Positions 24,709 to 34,279 are shown, counted from the stretch's first letter. The stretch: DNA of 34,722 bases from Flavobacterium sp. (GCA_018883065.1 VEQT01000026.1:1-34722), one strand, 5' to 3'. Notes: generated from the letters alone by a model not told the origin. Numbers and translations are program-made.

Positions 24709-25966
24709 AGTACCATTCGTTTACTTTGTTGGCATCCATTTTAAGGAAAATAAACAGTAATATCGTAAATCCCCAAAGTCCAGATCCACCATAGGAAAAG
24801 AAAGGCAAGGGTACCCCTATTGTTGGAAAAATTCCAGCAACCATGGCAATGTTTATAAAGAAATGAATAAACAATATACCAGCTACGCCATACCCATACA
24901 CCCGACTAAATTTTGATTTTTGGTGTTCTGATAAATAAATTATCCTAAAAATTAGGCCCATAAACAAGGCTATCACCACCAAGCTTCCAAAAAACCCCCA
25001 TTCTTCACCTACTGTTGTGAAAATATAATCGGTGTGTTGTTCGGGTACAAAACCGCCTTTGGTTTGCGTGCCTTCTAGATATCCTTTACCAAACCAGCCT
25101 CCCGATCCAATCGCAATTTCAGATTGGTTGGTGTTGTAGCCAATTCCCTTTAGGTCAACTTCTTTGCCCAATAAGATGTTAAATCGATCGCGATGGTGTT
25201 GTTTAAAGACGTTTTCAAAGACATAATCTACAGAGAAAACAAAGCCTGAAATCAAAATCAGCACAGCAAAACTGCCCAATAGATTCCGGTTGATTATACG
25301 ACTTTTGATATACACAAGGGCAATAACAGCGGCAGCAATTCCAATAAGTACGAGCGGTTTTACTACCAAGGCCAAAATAAAAAGCAATAAGCCAATAAGT
25401 CCTGTCCATAAATACCACGTTGGGAGTCCCTCTCTATGCAACACAAACACAAACACCACAAATATTAAGGCGCTTCCAGGATCATGTATGGCAATCAATA
25501 GTAGAGGTACAAAAATAAGTGCCAATGCCTGCAATTGTCTGTTTGCGTCTTTTAGATTCACTTGCACATCACTCAAAAATTTAGCCAAGGCTAGTGCAGT
25601 AGCTGATTTCACAAATTCGGAAGGTTGTAAACCAAACGCGCCAAATGAATACCAGTTGGCTTGCCCTTTTACGGTTTTTCCAAAGACAAATAGTCCCGCA
25701 ATTGATAGCAATCCAATTGCGTAGATTACAGTGGAGAATTTTTCATAGAATTTTCCGTCAACAGCCAGAATGACAAATACAAGCGGGATGGTTAAAAATA
25801 AGTATACCAATTGTTTGCCATAAGGTTGGCCAAAATCAAAAATAAAGTTTGAATCGGAGAGCGCTAAAGACGATGAATAGATGTTTAACCACCCCATGAT
25901 CACCAGCACAAGGTATAAGATAACACTAATCCAGTCTAGGTTGTTGGTTACACTTTGGTTTTTCAT
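24707..25966 (-). CDS. rodA: Rod-shape peptidoglycan polymerase RodA
   Basis: A 419-residue SEDS-family glycosyltransferase that polymerises glycan strands during cell elongation, working with PBP2. About ten membrane helices are evident, and LQPSEFVKSATALALAKFL plus the late LPFFSYGGSGLWG segment are SEDS hallmarks. It follows mrdA by 6 nt and is the last gene of the elongation operon. A lengthened loop near the middle (residues about 250-310) with GWFGKGYLEGTQ is expected for the family. Confidence 0.95.
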   Translation of the reverse strand: MKNQSVTNNLDWISVILYLVLVIMGWLNIYSSSLALSDSNFIFDFGQPYGKQLVYLFLTIPLVFVILAVDGKFYEKFSTVIYAIGLLSIAGLFVFGKTVKGQANWYSFGAFGLQPSEFVKSATALALAKFLSDVQVNLKDANRQLQALALIFVPLLLIAIHDPGSALIFVVFVFVLHREGLPTWYLWTGLIGLLLFILALVVKPLVLIGIAAAVIALVYIKSRIINRNLLGSFAVLILISGFVFSVDYVFENVFKQHHRDRFNILLGKEVDLKGIGYNTNQSEIAIGSGGWFGKGYLEGTQTKGGFVPEQHTDYIFTTVGEEWGFFGSLVVIALFMGLIFRIIYLSEHQKSKFSRVYGYGVAGILFIHFFINIAMVAGIFPTIGVPLPFFSYGGSGLWGFTILLFIFLKMDANKVNEWY

Positions 25967-25972
25967 GTATGC

Positions 25973-27877
25973 TTAATTTTCAATTTCGAGCGAAGTGCTT
26001 GTTGTGTCTGCTTTTTTTACGAGCACACTGTCTGCTATTCGTTTGCCGGTGTATCGTGCATATTCGCCTTGAAGACTTCCTTCAAGCATGCGTTTTTCAA
26101 GATCTTTTCGGGTTATTTTTTTACGCAAATATTTTTCAATCATCAAGCTGGTAATTGGACCTGCCCAACGGGCACCCCAGTAGCCATTTTCTACCAAAAC
26201 AGCAATTGCAATTTTGGGATTATTTCGCGGCGCAAAGGCCACAAAAATGGAGTGGTCCTGTAATTTGGTTCGTTTGCCATTTATTTTAGCATAATTTTCG
26301 GCTGTGCCTGTTTTGCCGCAAATCTCAATTCCATCCACTTTTAAAGCATAGGCCGTACCCATATTGTAAACATCAAAAAGGCCATTAATTACAGGTTGAA
26401 AGTATTTTCTATCAATGGTTGTTTTGTGTTTAGTTCGGAATTTTTTATCGATGGCTTCCCCTTTTATTTTTTTGATGATATGAGGCGTGTAATAAAAACC
26501 GTGGTTAGCAACTGCAGCCATCATATTGGCCAATTGAATGGGCGTCATTAAGACTTCTCCTTGTCCAATTGCATTGGATACAATTGCGGTGCTTCGCCAG
26601 CCCCCATTTGGATATATCCGTTTGTATGTTTTGGATGTTGGGGCTTTCCCTTTTCGGCCTGTGGGTAAATCATACCCCATAAATTGTCCAAGACCAAAGC
26701 TTTGAAGGTGCTTACTCCATACGTCAACCCCATCAGCAGGTCGAAGGTATTTGTTAATGGTTTTCATGTAAGCGGTTCCAAAATAGGCATTACAGGATTC
26801 ATAAATCCCTCTATGCAATTGCAAGGCACCTCCATGACAATGGCAACGCATAAATCGCCCTCGTGCATAACTGAAGCCGTGATTGCATATTACGGTGGTT
26901 TGTTCGTTAATGACCCCTTCTTGCAAAGCCACCAAACCGGTAAGAATTTTAAAAGGTGATCCTGGTGGATATTCGGCCAATAATCCACGATCATAGAGTG
27001 GTTTTGCTATAGAATCCCGATACAATTTGGTGTAGTTTTTAGACCGTTGTCGCCCCACTAAAATCGAAGGATCATAGGATGGAGCCGTTACTAAGGCTAG
27101 AATTTCTCCAGTCCTGGGCTCAATGGCTACAATCCCGCCTCGTTTGTTAATCATGAGCTCTTCCCCATATTTTTGCAATTCGGCATCAATGGTTAAGTGA
27201 ATGTCTTTGCCTTGCACGGCAATGGTATCGTATTTACCCTCTTTGTAGGAGCCAATCTCTCGGTTGTATTTATCTTTTAAAGTATATTTTACGCCTTTAA
27301 TTCCCCGCAAGGTGTTTTCGTAGCTTTCCTCTACGCCTTGTCGGCCAATTAAATCGCCACTATTGTAATAGGGATTCTTTTTAATTAAATTTTCGTTTAC
27401 TTGGGTGATGAATCCAAAAACATTGGCACCGAATTGAACTTGGTAGTCCCTTAAGGATCGTTTTTGAATGTAAAATCCTTCAAATTTTCGAATTTTTTCT
27501 TGAAAAGCGGCAAACTCCAGTTTATTTAGTTGCGGCAAAAACACAGAAGGCAAGCGCGGGCTATACACTTTTGCTTTGGCAATTGTTTTTAAAAATTGCT
27601 CTTTGCTAATGGCAAGTAATTGGCAAAACTCAAGTGTGTCTAAATTTTTGATATCTCTGGGAATGACCATGATGTCATATGACGGCTGATTGGCTACCAA
27701 AAGCGTTCCATTGCGGTCATAAATATAACCCCGCTCAGGGTAATCATATTTTATTTTAATGGCATTATTTTCAGACTTTAGTTTTAACGAATCATTGATT
27801 ATTTGTAAATAAAATAGCCGCAATATCAAAACTACGGTAGTTACAATGATAAAGGCAGGCAATACTATTTTTCTCAT
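25973..27877 (-). CDS. mrdA: Penicillin-binding protein 2 (elongasome transpeptidase)
   Basis: A 634-residue class B PBP that crosslinks peptidoglycan during elongation. One N-terminal membrane anchor (about 5-26), a dimerisation/pedestal region and a transpeptidase domain are present. Catalytic motifs are Ser307-xx-Lys310 (PPGSPFK; Pro replaces the common Thr), SCN at 361-363 and KTG in CGKTGTAEN. Between the first two lies an unusual Cys/His-rich stretch, CNHG at 331-334 and RCHCHGG at 344-350, which may bind metal. The start codon overlaps the mreD stop by 4 nt, and rodA follows 6 nt after its stop. Confidence 0.95.
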   Translation of the reverse strand: MRKIVLPAFIIVTTVVLILRLFYLQIINDSLKLKSENNAIKIKYDYPERGYIYDRNGTLLVANQPSYDIMVIPRDIKNLDTLEFCQLLAISKEQFLKTIAKAKVYSPRLPSVFLPQLNKLEFAAFQEKIRKFEGFYIQKRSLRDYQVQFGANVFGFITQVNENLIKKNPYYNSGDLIGRQGVEESYENTLRGIKGVKYTLKDKYNREIGSYKEGKYDTIAVQGKDIHLTIDAELQKYGEELMINKRGGIVAIEPRTGEILALVTAPSYDPSILVGRQRSKNYTKLYRDSIAKPLYDRGLLAEYPPGSPFKILTGLVALQEGVINEQTTVICNHGFSYARGRFMRCHCHGGALQLHRGIYESCNAYFGTAYMKTINKYLRPADGVDVWSKHLQSFGLGQFMGYDLPTGRKGKAPTSKTYKRIYPNGGWRSTAIVSNAIGQGEVLMTPIQLANMMAAVANHGFYYTPHIIKKIKGEAIDKKFRTKHKTTIDRKYFQPVINGLFDVYNMGTAYALKVDGIEICGKTGTAENYAKINGKRTKLQDHSIFVAFAPRNNPKIAIAVLVENGYWGARWAGPITSLMIEKYLRKKITRKDLEKRMLEGSLQGEYARYTGKRIADSVLVKKADTTSTSLEIEN

Positions 27878-28380
27878 CGTTTGCTTGGCTTAATGAGGTA
27901 GATGATGCAAATGCAAATCAGCAAGGTGAAAAGGGAAGTAAGGAATGTTTTTAAAAGAATTTCCCATAAAAAGTTGAGTCGAAATACTTCAAGAAAAAAC
28001 AAGGTAAAGTGGTGAATAACTACGGCAATTAACAAAAAAGTAAACCGCTCTGGAGTGAGTACATCATTGAGTTTTACTGTTTGATACTCATAACTTAATC
28101 CAAATGAGAATTTAAAAATAGAGGGTCGGGCATAGGCCAATATAATGCTTGCTAAGGCATGTACGCCGCCAGAATTGCAAAACATATCCAAGGTAATTCC
28201 AAGCAAGAAACTTCCTAAAAGTAGCGCTGTTTTATTTCCGTTCACTGGAAAGAGAATTATAAATAAAATATAGGGATATGGATTGATGTACCCAAATAAA
28301 TTGATGTTGTTAAAGAGCAGCACTTGTCCTACAAGCAACAAAAAAAAGCGAATAAAATTAAGAAACACGGTACTACTCAT
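27874..28380 (-). CDS. mreD: Rod-shape-determining protein MreD
   Basis: A 168-residue polytopic protein with about five to six hydrophobic helices and almost no polar domain, matching MreD in size and place. MreD is an inner-membrane part of the elongasome, linking MreC and MreB to RodA-PBP2. Sequence conservation within this family is low, so the call depends strongly on position: it overlaps mreC by 8 nt and mrdA by 4 nt. Helix NPYPYILFIILFP near residue 33 is typical of Bacteroidetes members. Confidence 0.88.
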   Translation of the reverse strand: MSSTVFLNFIRFFLLLVGQVLLFNNINLFGYINPYPYILFIILFPVNGNKTALLLGSFLLGITLDMFCNSGGVHALASIILAYARPSIFKFSFGLSYEYQTVKLNDVLTPERFTFLLIAVVIHHFTLFFLEVFRLNFLWEILLKTFLTSLFTLLICICIIYLIKPSKR

Positions 28381-29194
28381 GGTTCTTTTTTTCTAAGTTA
28401 ATAATTTCATCCCGGTCTTTACTTTTTATGATGTACACCGGACCTAAATTGGTCATGTCATTAAACAACTTTACGTTTAGGGTATAATAGTTGGTTTGGT
28501 TGTCAATATATATTTTATCAATTGTGCCGATTCCTATATTTTCTGGAAAAATTACAGATTGTCCACCGGTTACAATCGTGTCTCCTTTGCGCACTGATGC
28601 CAAACGAGGCACATCAATTAATTGAACAAAGCCGGTACTTTTGCCATTCCAAACCAGTGAACCAAAATGATTGGTTTTTTTGATTTTAGCATTGATTTGC
28701 GATTTCACGTTCAAAATACTCACAATAGTTGCATAGTTTTCAGATGTCTTGTCTACAATTCCTATGATGCCAGCATTATTGATTACGCCCATATCCGTTT
28801 GCACACCTTGTAAAGAGCCACTATTTATGGTAAGGTAATTTTCGTGAGTATTGTAGGCATTGTGGATCACTTTGGACACTATGATGTTTACTTTCTTCAC
28901 GCCTTTTATGCTGTCAAGATTAGGAACTAAAGTGCTATCTTTTAAGTTAAACAAGAGCATTTTTAAGCGCGCATTCTCCAAGGCCAGTTGGTCATTTTGT
29001 GTTTTCAGTTGCAAATACTCACTTACAGAATGGATGCGTTCATAAACGCCTCCGGTAAAAAAATTAGCTGAACTAATAACTTTACTGCGGTGAAATGAGT
29101 GAAACTGAATGGTAAGTACGAGTGATAAAAATAAAAGCAGCAAAAACAGCAATCGATAGCTGTTTTTAAATACAAATGAAACGATTTGCTGCAT
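28373..29194 (-). CDS. mreC: Rod-shape-determining protein MreC
   Basis: A 273-residue bitopic protein: a short cytoplasmic N-terminus, one membrane helix (about 13-30), a coiled coil (about 58-82, rich in Leu/Asn/Glu) and a periplasmic beta domain with VINNAGIIGIVDK and RKGDTIVTGG segments. MreC binds PBP2 and transmits the elongation signal from MreB. It overlaps the downstream mreD by 8 nt and follows mreB after 85 nt. Confidence 0.94.
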   Translation of the reverse strand: MQQIVSFVFKNSYRLLFLLLLFLSLVLTIQFHSFHRSKVISSANFFTGGVYERIHSVSEYLQLKTQNDQLALENARLKMLLFNLKDSTLVPNLDSIKGVKKVNIIVSKVIHNAYNTHENYLTINSGSLQGVQTDMGVINNAGIIGIVDKTSENYATIVSILNVKSQINAKIKKTNHFGSLVWNGKSTGFVQLIDVPRLASVRKGDTIVTGGQSVIFPENIGIGTIDKIYIDNQTNYYTLNVKLFNDMTNLGPVYIIKSKDRDEIINLEKKNHE

Positions 29195-29279
29195 TATCTA
29201 AGAAATATAGGATTGAACTCGCTTTACAGGCAATGGTCAAAATCAAGTTTCCGAAGAAATTAATAATGCGTATTGCCAA

Positions 29280-30308
29280 TTACTTTAATAAAATGCTTTT
29301 GAATTTAGGGATGTTTTTCAATGCCATTCCTGTTCCACGTACAACAGCACGCAATGGATCTTCGGCAATGTAAACCGGTAAATCGGTTTTTTGAGAAATA
29401 CGTTTATCAAGACCACGCAACATCGAACCTCCACCGGCTAAATAAATACCCGTATTATAAATATCGGCAGCCAATTCAGGTGGTGTTTGCGATAGTGTTT
29501 CCATAACCGCATCTTCAATTCGTTGAATGGATTTGTCCAATGCTTTGGCTATTTCGCGGTAGGACACGTCAACTTGTTTTGGTTTTCCGGTCAATAAGTC
29601 ACGACCTTGTACCGACATTTCATCTGGTGGTGTTTCTAATTCTTCGAGTGCCGCGCCAATAGAAATTTTGATTTTTTCGGCGGTACTTTCTCCCACAAAT
29701 AAATTGTGCTGCGTACGCATATAATAAATGATGTCGTTGGTAAATACATCACCGGCAATTTTTACCGATTTATCACATACAATTCCACCTAAAGCAATCA
29801 CCGCAATTTCTGTGGTTCCACCTCCAATATCTACAATCATGTTTCCTTTGGGTTGCATAATGTCAATACCAATACCAATTGCTGCTGCCATTGGTTCGTG
29901 GATGAGGTAAACTTCTTTTCCGTTTACGCGCTCACAGGATTCTTTTACAGCTCGCATTTCAACCTCTGTAATTCCCGAAGGTATACAAACTACCATTCGA
30001 AGTGCAGGGGTAAACATTCTTTTTTTGAGTGCAGGTATACTTTTGATAAACATGTTGATCATCTTTTCAGACGCATCAAAATCAGCAATTACCCCATCTT
30101 TTAACGGACGAATGGTTTTGATGTTTTCGTGGGTTTTACCCTGCATCATGTTGGCTTCTTTACCCACAGCAATAATTTTTCCAGTGATTCGGTCACGGGC
30201 AACTATAGATGGGCTATCCACTACAACTTTGTCATTGTGAATAATCAGCGTGTTTGCGGTACCAAGGTCTATCGCGATATCCTCGGTCATGAAATCAAAA
30301 AATCCCAT
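29280..30308 (-). CDS. mreB: Rod-shape-determining actin homologue MreB
   Basis: A 342-residue bacterial actin that polymerises beneath the inner membrane and guides lateral-wall synthesis. The N-terminal hydrophobic/amphipathic MGFFDFM membrane anchor, the phosphate-1 motif DLGTANT (14-20), the phosphate-2 motif DIGGGTTEIAVIA and the C-terminal YLAGGGSMLRG are all visible. It leads the mreCD-mrdA-rodA set and begins 55 nt downstream of purH. An exact -7 element in that gap suggests that it can also be transcribed independently of purH. Confidence 0.97.
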   Translation of the reverse strand: MGFFDFMTEDIAIDLGTANTLIIHNDKVVVDSPSIVARDRITGKIIAVGKEANMMQGKTHENIKTIRPLKDGVIADFDASEKMINMFIKSIPALKKRMFTPALRMVVCIPSGITEVEMRAVKESCERVNGKEVYLIHEPMAAAIGIGIDIMQPKGNMIVDIGGGTTEIAVIALGGIVCDKSVKIAGDVFTNDIIYYMRTQHNLFVGESTAEKIKISIGAALEELETPPDEMSVQGRDLLTGKPKQVDVSYREIAKALDKSIQRIEDAVMETLSQTPPELAADIYNTGIYLAGGGSMLRGLDKRISQKTDLPVYIAEDPLRAVVRGTGMALKNIPKFKSILLK

Positions 30309-30349
30309 AAGTAAACGGGGGTATTAGGTTTAAATCAAAAATGTATGCA

Positions 30350-30357
30350 CAAAGTTA
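30350..30357 (-). promoter_or_regulatory. Possible internal -7 element for mreB
   Basis: On the minus strand TAACTTTG (30357-30350) matches the consensus TAnnTTTG exactly. It lies in the purH-mreB gap, about 42 nt upstream of the mreB start, implying a leader of about 35 nt. No convincing TTTG box is seen at the right distance, which would fall in the end of purH. Confidence 0.4.
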
Positions 30358-30363
30358 AACAAA

Positions 30364-31887
30364 TTAATGTTTAAAATGACGCGTTCCTGTAAATACCATA
30401 GCAACTTTATTTTCATTGCAATAGGCAATGCTTAAGTCGTCTTTTATTGAGCCACCAGGCTGAATTACAGCAGTTATTCCAGCATTTTTTGCAATCTCTA
30501 CACAGTCTGGAAAAGGAAAAAATGCATCGCTTGCCATAACCGAACCGTGTAAATCAAATGCAAAGGTGTTGGCTTTTTTGATCGCTTGTTCCAAAGCATC
30601 TACTCGAGAGGTTTGTCCAGTACCTGATGCAATCAACGTTTGGTTTTTGGCCAGTACGATCGTATTGGATTTGGTGTTTTTACAAATTTTAGAAGCAAAC
30701 AATAAATCGTCAATTTCAGCTTGAGTAGGCAAACTTGTGGTCACCATTTTTAAATCGCTTTGGGTATCCGTAACGTTGTTTTTATCCTGAACCAATAGTC
30801 CATTTAAACAGCTGCGCACTTGCGTTTCAGGCAAAGCAACTTGATTATGTTTCAAGATAATTCTATTTTTTTTCTCGGTTAAGATGGCCAAGGCATCGGC
30901 TTCAAAATGCGGTGCAATCACCACTTCACAAAACAAGGAATTGATTTCAGTTGCAGTTGCTGCATCAATGGTTCCGTTGGCAATCAATACGCCGCCAAAT
31001 GCCGAAGTAGGGTCTCCGGCTAAAGCTGCCAAGTAGGCCTCTTTCATGGTGTGTCGCGTTGCTAGTCCGCAGGCATTGTTGTGTTTTAAGATCGCGAATG
31101 TGGGGTTATTGTTTTGAAATTCCAAAATGAGATTTACCGCGGCATCTACATCCAAAAGGTTGTTGTATGATAACTCTTTTCCGTGTAATTTGACAAACAT
31201 GGCATCAAAATCACCGAAGAAAAATCCTTTTTGATGCGGGTTTTCTCCATAACGCAATTCAGCTCCGTTGGCTTCACTTGCTTTGAAATAAGCCGGGTCA
31301 GTATTAAAATAATTGAAAATAGCGGTGTCGTAATGAGAAGAAACGTGAAATGCTTTTGTGGCAAACCATTTGCGTTGATCAACTGTCGAGGTATTTCCTG
31401 CTGTAATCAAATCCAAAAAAGCGCCATATTCATTTACCGAAGGCACAATAATCGTGTCATTAAAGTTTTTTGCCGCTGCACGAATTAAAGAAATTCCGCC
31501 GATGTCAATTTTTTCAATGCTATCGGCTTCACTCGCTCCCGAGGCAACGGTTTTTTCAAAGGGGTATAAATCCACAATTACCACATCAAGCTGCGGAATA
31601 TTGAATTCTTTCATTTGCTGTACATCACCTTCGTGGTCTTGTCGGTTTAGGATCCCGCCAAATATTTTAGGATGTAATGTTTTTACACGACCACCCAATA
31701 TTGAAGGATATGAGGTAATGTCTTCTACTGGTGTTACAGGAATTCCTAGGTTTTTAATAAAATCTTCTGTTCCTCCAGTAGAGTAAATTTGAACGTGTAA
31801 TTCGTGTAAACGTCGAACAATGGGTTCTAATCCATCTTTTGCAAATACCGAAATTAAGGCCGATTGAATGGGTTTTGTTGTGCTCAT
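30364..31887 (-). CDS. purH: Bifunctional AICAR transformylase/IMP cyclohydrolase
   Basis: Carries out the last two steps of IMP synthesis: formylation of AICAR and ring closure. The 507-residue protein has an N-terminal MGS-like cyclohydrolase domain (KDGLEP, IYSTGGT, HPKIFGGIL) and a C-terminal transformylase with LRYGENPHQ, KHNNACGLA and a late SDAFFPFPD motif, ending in GTRHF. The open frame continues upstream to 31968, but the added residues are unlike the family and overlie an exact promoter element, so ATG 31887 is chosen. It is first in the minus-strand run leading into mreB. Confidence 0.95.
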   Translation of the reverse strand: MSTTKPIQSALISVFAKDGLEPIVRRLHELHVQIYSTGGTEDFIKNLGIPVTPVEDITSYPSILGGRVKTLHPKIFGGILNRQDHEGDVQQMKEFNIPQLDVVIVDLYPFEKTVASGASEADSIEKIDIGGISLIRAAAKNFNDTIIVPSVNEYGAFLDLITAGNTSTVDQRKWFATKAFHVSSHYDTAIFNYFNTDPAYFKASEANGAELRYGENPHQKGFFFGDFDAMFVKLHGKELSYNNLLDVDAAVNLILEFQNNNPTFAILKHNNACGLATRHTMKEAYLAALAGDPTSAFGGVLIANGTIDAATATEINSLFCEVVIAPHFEADALAILTEKKNRIILKHNQVALPETQVRSCLNGLLVQDKNNVTDTQSDLKMVTTSLPTQAEIDDLLFASKICKNTKSNTIVLAKNQTLIASGTGQTSRVDALEQAIKKANTFAFDLHGSVMASDAFFPFPDCVEIAKNAGITAVIQPGGSIKDDLSIAYCNENKVAMVFTGTRHFKH

Positions 31888-31933
31888 GCGTGTTGTGTTG
31901 TGCGGGTTATAAAATGGGCTCCATTTGGAGTTG

Positions 31934-31941
31934 CAAAAGTA
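31934..31941 (-). promoter_or_regulatory. Probable -7 element for purH
   Basis: On the minus strand TACTTTTG (31941-31934) matches TAnnTTTG exactly, 46 nt upstream of the purH ATG. A TTTG at 31971-31968 lies 26 nt further upstream, longer than the usual 19-23 nt, so the -33 box is uncertain. Its position supports the shorter purH start. Confidence 0.5.
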
Positions 31942-32071
31942 GTTTTTTATGGGGAAAAATGTGCTCACAAATAGGAATAATACAGCTTACTTTTACGCAT
32001 TTTTTAACAATACCGAAATTAGGAATGTGACAAAAAAAGACGGATTTTTACGGCATCAAAATTTCACACTT

Positions 32072-33325
32072 ATGTTGGTATACGTTCGATTGTTGGCTGA
32101 AAGTTTTCGATTTGCAACTACCGCTTTACGCACCAATAAACTGCGTACAGCCTTATCATTGTTGGGAGTTACCATTGGAATATTTTCGATTATTGCTGTT
32201 TTGGCCGCTGTGGATTCGCTCGACAAAAAAATCAAATCGGATTTGAGTAGCTTAGACAAAAACACCATGTACCTCACCAATGTGTGTTTTGGCCCGACCG
32301 ATATCCCCGAGTGGAAACGCCAGCAATTTCCCGAAGTTACATATGAAGAATACCAATATGTGAAAGAAAATATCAATCAAGTTGAAAATTGTTGTTTTCA
32401 GTATTTCACCAACCGACAAAGCATCAAATACGAGTCCAATTCGGTTTCTGATGTCAATCTGGTTCCAGTTACCTATGAATTTGTAGACATACAAAGGGTA
32501 GAACTTGAATCGGGTCGATTTTTCACCGAATCCGAATCCAATTCTGGAACGGCTATTATTGTATTGGGCCACGAAATTGCACAGGGTTTATTTGACGGTA
32601 TTGATCCAATTGGCAAAACAGTACGTTTATTTGGAAAGCGTTTTCAAGTAATTGGCGTGACCAAAAAGAAAGGTCAAAATTTCAGCATGGGCGATAGCGA
32701 TGACACTTCGGTTTTTATTTCATCTAATTTTATTCGTCGAGAATTTGGCGAACATAACGATACCATGTTGCCTGTAATAGTAGTTAAGCCAGTTAAAGGG
32801 GCTGATATGGATGAGGTTAAAGCTGAAATTGCCTACAAATTGCGCAACTTACGAGGTGTAAAATCAGATGAAATCGATAATTTCTTTGTGAACGTGCTCT
32901 CTGGTTTCACCGATTTTATTGATAATATCGTAGGCCAACTTAACATGGTGGGTTGGATAATTAGTGGATTTTCATTGTTGGTTGGTGGATTTGGTATTGC
33001 CAACATTATGTTTGTTTCTGTAAAGGAACGCACCAACTTAATTGGTATTCAAAAATCGTTGGGAGCCAAAAACAAATTTATCTTGTTTCAGTTTTTATTT
33101 GAAGCCGTAATATTGGCTGTTATTGGCGGATTAATTGGGTTGTTTTTGGTGTGGATAATCGCCTTGTCCCTAACTAAAATGCTTGACTTTGAATTTGTGC
33201 TCAGCGCAAGTAACATCGTTTTAGGCACTTCATTATCAGCCATCATTGGGCTTGTTTCTGGTATTTTGCCGGCTATATCGGCTGCGCGTTTGGATCCTGT
33301 TGAAGCTATACGCACCGGAATGTAG
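32072..33325 (+). CDS. ABC transporter permease, MacB/FtsX family
   Basis: A 417-residue inner-membrane protein with the MacB-like plan: an N-terminal helix (about 27-48), a large periplasmic domain (about 50-275) and three C-terminal helices of the FtsX domain. The ISAARLDPVEAIR ending is diagnostic. Such permeases pair with a separate MacB/LolD-type ATPase, which is not in this window. Substrate (lipoprotein, antibiotic or peptide) cannot be decided. The longest frame begins at 31949, but ATG 32072 (MLVYVRLLAESF) gives a normal N-terminus and avoids the purH promoter region. It is divergent from purH. Confidence 0.9.
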   Translation: MLVYVRLLAESFRFATTALRTNKLRTALSLLGVTIGIFSIIAVLAAVDSLDKKIKSDLSSLDKNTMYLTNVCFGPTDIPEWKRQQFPEVTYEEYQYVKENINQVENCCFQYFTNRQSIKYESNSVSDVNLVPVTYEFVDIQRVELESGRFFTESESNSGTAIIVLGHEIAQGLFDGIDPIGKTVRLFGKRFQVIGVTKKKGQNFSMGDSDDTSVFISSNFIRREFGEHNDTMLPVIVVKPVKGADMDEVKAEIAYKLRNLRGVKSDEIDNFFVNVLSGFTDFIDNIVGQLNMVGWIISGFSLLVGGFGIANIMFVSVKERTNLIGIQKSLGAKNKFILFQFLFEAVILAVIGGLIGLFLVWIIALSLTKMLDFEFVLSASNIVLGTSLSAIIGLVSGILPAISAARLDPVEAIRTGM

Positions 33326-33343
33326 AGGTGACAATTGAACATA

Positions 33344-33380
33344 AAAAAAGGAAGCACAAATTGGCGCTTCCTTTTTTTTA
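33344..33380. terminator. Bidirectional terminator between ABC permease and accD
   Basis: A perfect 13-bp stem, including the GGAAGC/GCTTCC core (33351-33356 with 33367-33372), has a 10-nt loop. Runs of A (33344-33350) and T (33373-33380) flank it, so it can work in both directions for the convergent genes. Confidence 0.88.
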
Positions 33381-33396
33381 TTCTATTCGCTTCAGT

Positions 33397-34251
33397 TTAC
33401 CGGATCTCATTATTTTGAATCAAATCTATAAATAAGTTTATTTTGTCTTTGAGCTCTTTTCTTGGGGTAATGAAATCCAAGAATCCATGTTCCAATACAA
33501 ATTCAGCTGTTTGGAATCCTTCGGGTAAATCTTTACCGGTGGTGTCTTTTACAACACGCGGTCCAGCAAAACCGATCAAGGCGCCAGGTTCAGATATGTT
33601 TACATCGCCCAACATGGCATAAGATGCTGTAGTTCCTCCCGTTGTTGGATCAGTACACAAGGAGATGTACGGAATTTTGGCTTCGGCTAATTGGGCTAAT
33701 TTAGCTGAGGTTTTGGCCAATTGCATCAACGAATAAGCAGCTTCCATCATGCGTGCACCACCCGATTTGGATATCATTACAAAAGGCACCTTATTTTGAA
33801 TTGAATAATCAATACCACGCGCAATTTTTTCGCCAACCACAGCACCCATCGAACCACCAATAAAAGCGAAATCCATGCAGCAAATCACAAGGTCTTTGCC
33901 TTTTGACTTTCCAACACCTGTACGAACAGCATCTTTTAGTTTGGTTTTGGCCATTACATCTTTTAGGCGGTCCTCATATTTTTTGGTGTCTTCAAAATGC
34001 AAGGGATCTTTAGACGTCATGTTCTTGTCTAATTCGGTGTATTCGTTGTTGTCAAACAAAATTTCAAAATATTCGGCACTGCCAATGCGCACGTGAAATC
34101 CATCCTCAGGGCTTACCCATAAATTGCGTTCCAATTCATCGGCATCAATTATTTTACCTGTTGGGGATTTGTACCACAGCCCTTTTGGTACATCTTTTTT
34201 ATCTTCGGTTGAGGTGGTAATTCCTTTTTCTGTTCGTTTAAACCAAGCCAT
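33397..34251 (-). CDS. accD: Acetyl-CoA carboxylase carboxyltransferase subunit beta
   Basis: A 284-residue carboxyltransferase beta subunit; with AccA it transfers the carboxyl group from biotin to acetyl-CoA, giving malonyl-CoA for fatty-acid synthesis. Family motifs present include [44 protein letters not shown] and IGFAGPRV. The N-terminal C4 zinc finger of E. coli AccD is not retained: the matching positions read WYKSPTG ... [12 protein letters not shown] with no Cys. I recall the same in other Bacteroidetes, so it is lineage-specific and not decay. The gene follows fbaA after 71 nt. Confidence 0.96.
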   Translation of the reverse strand: MAWFKRTEKGITTSTEDKKDVPKGLWYKSPTGKIIDADELERNLWVSPEDGFHVRIGSAEYFEILFDNNEYTELDKNMTSKDPLHFEDTKKYEDRLKDVMAKTKLKDAVRTGVGKSKGKDLVICCMDFAFIGGSMGAVVGEKIARGIDYSIQNKVPFVMISKSGGARMMEAAYSLMQLAKTSAKLAQLAEAKIPYISLCTDPTTGGTTASYAMLGDVNISEPGALIGFAGPRVVKDTTGKDLPEGFQTAEFVLEHGFLDFITPRKELKDKINLFIDLIQNNEIR

Positions 34252-34279
34252 ATATTTTAATTAATAATTAATAATGAAT

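Noticed and set aside
25290..25724. 144-residue plus-strand frame opposite rodA
   Set aside because: Complement of hydrophobic codons in rodA; no start context or family features.
31949..32071. N-terminal extension of the ABC permease frame and the matching extension of purH to 31968
   Set aside because: Both extensions run into the shared divergent promoter region, and their residues do not resemble the respective families.
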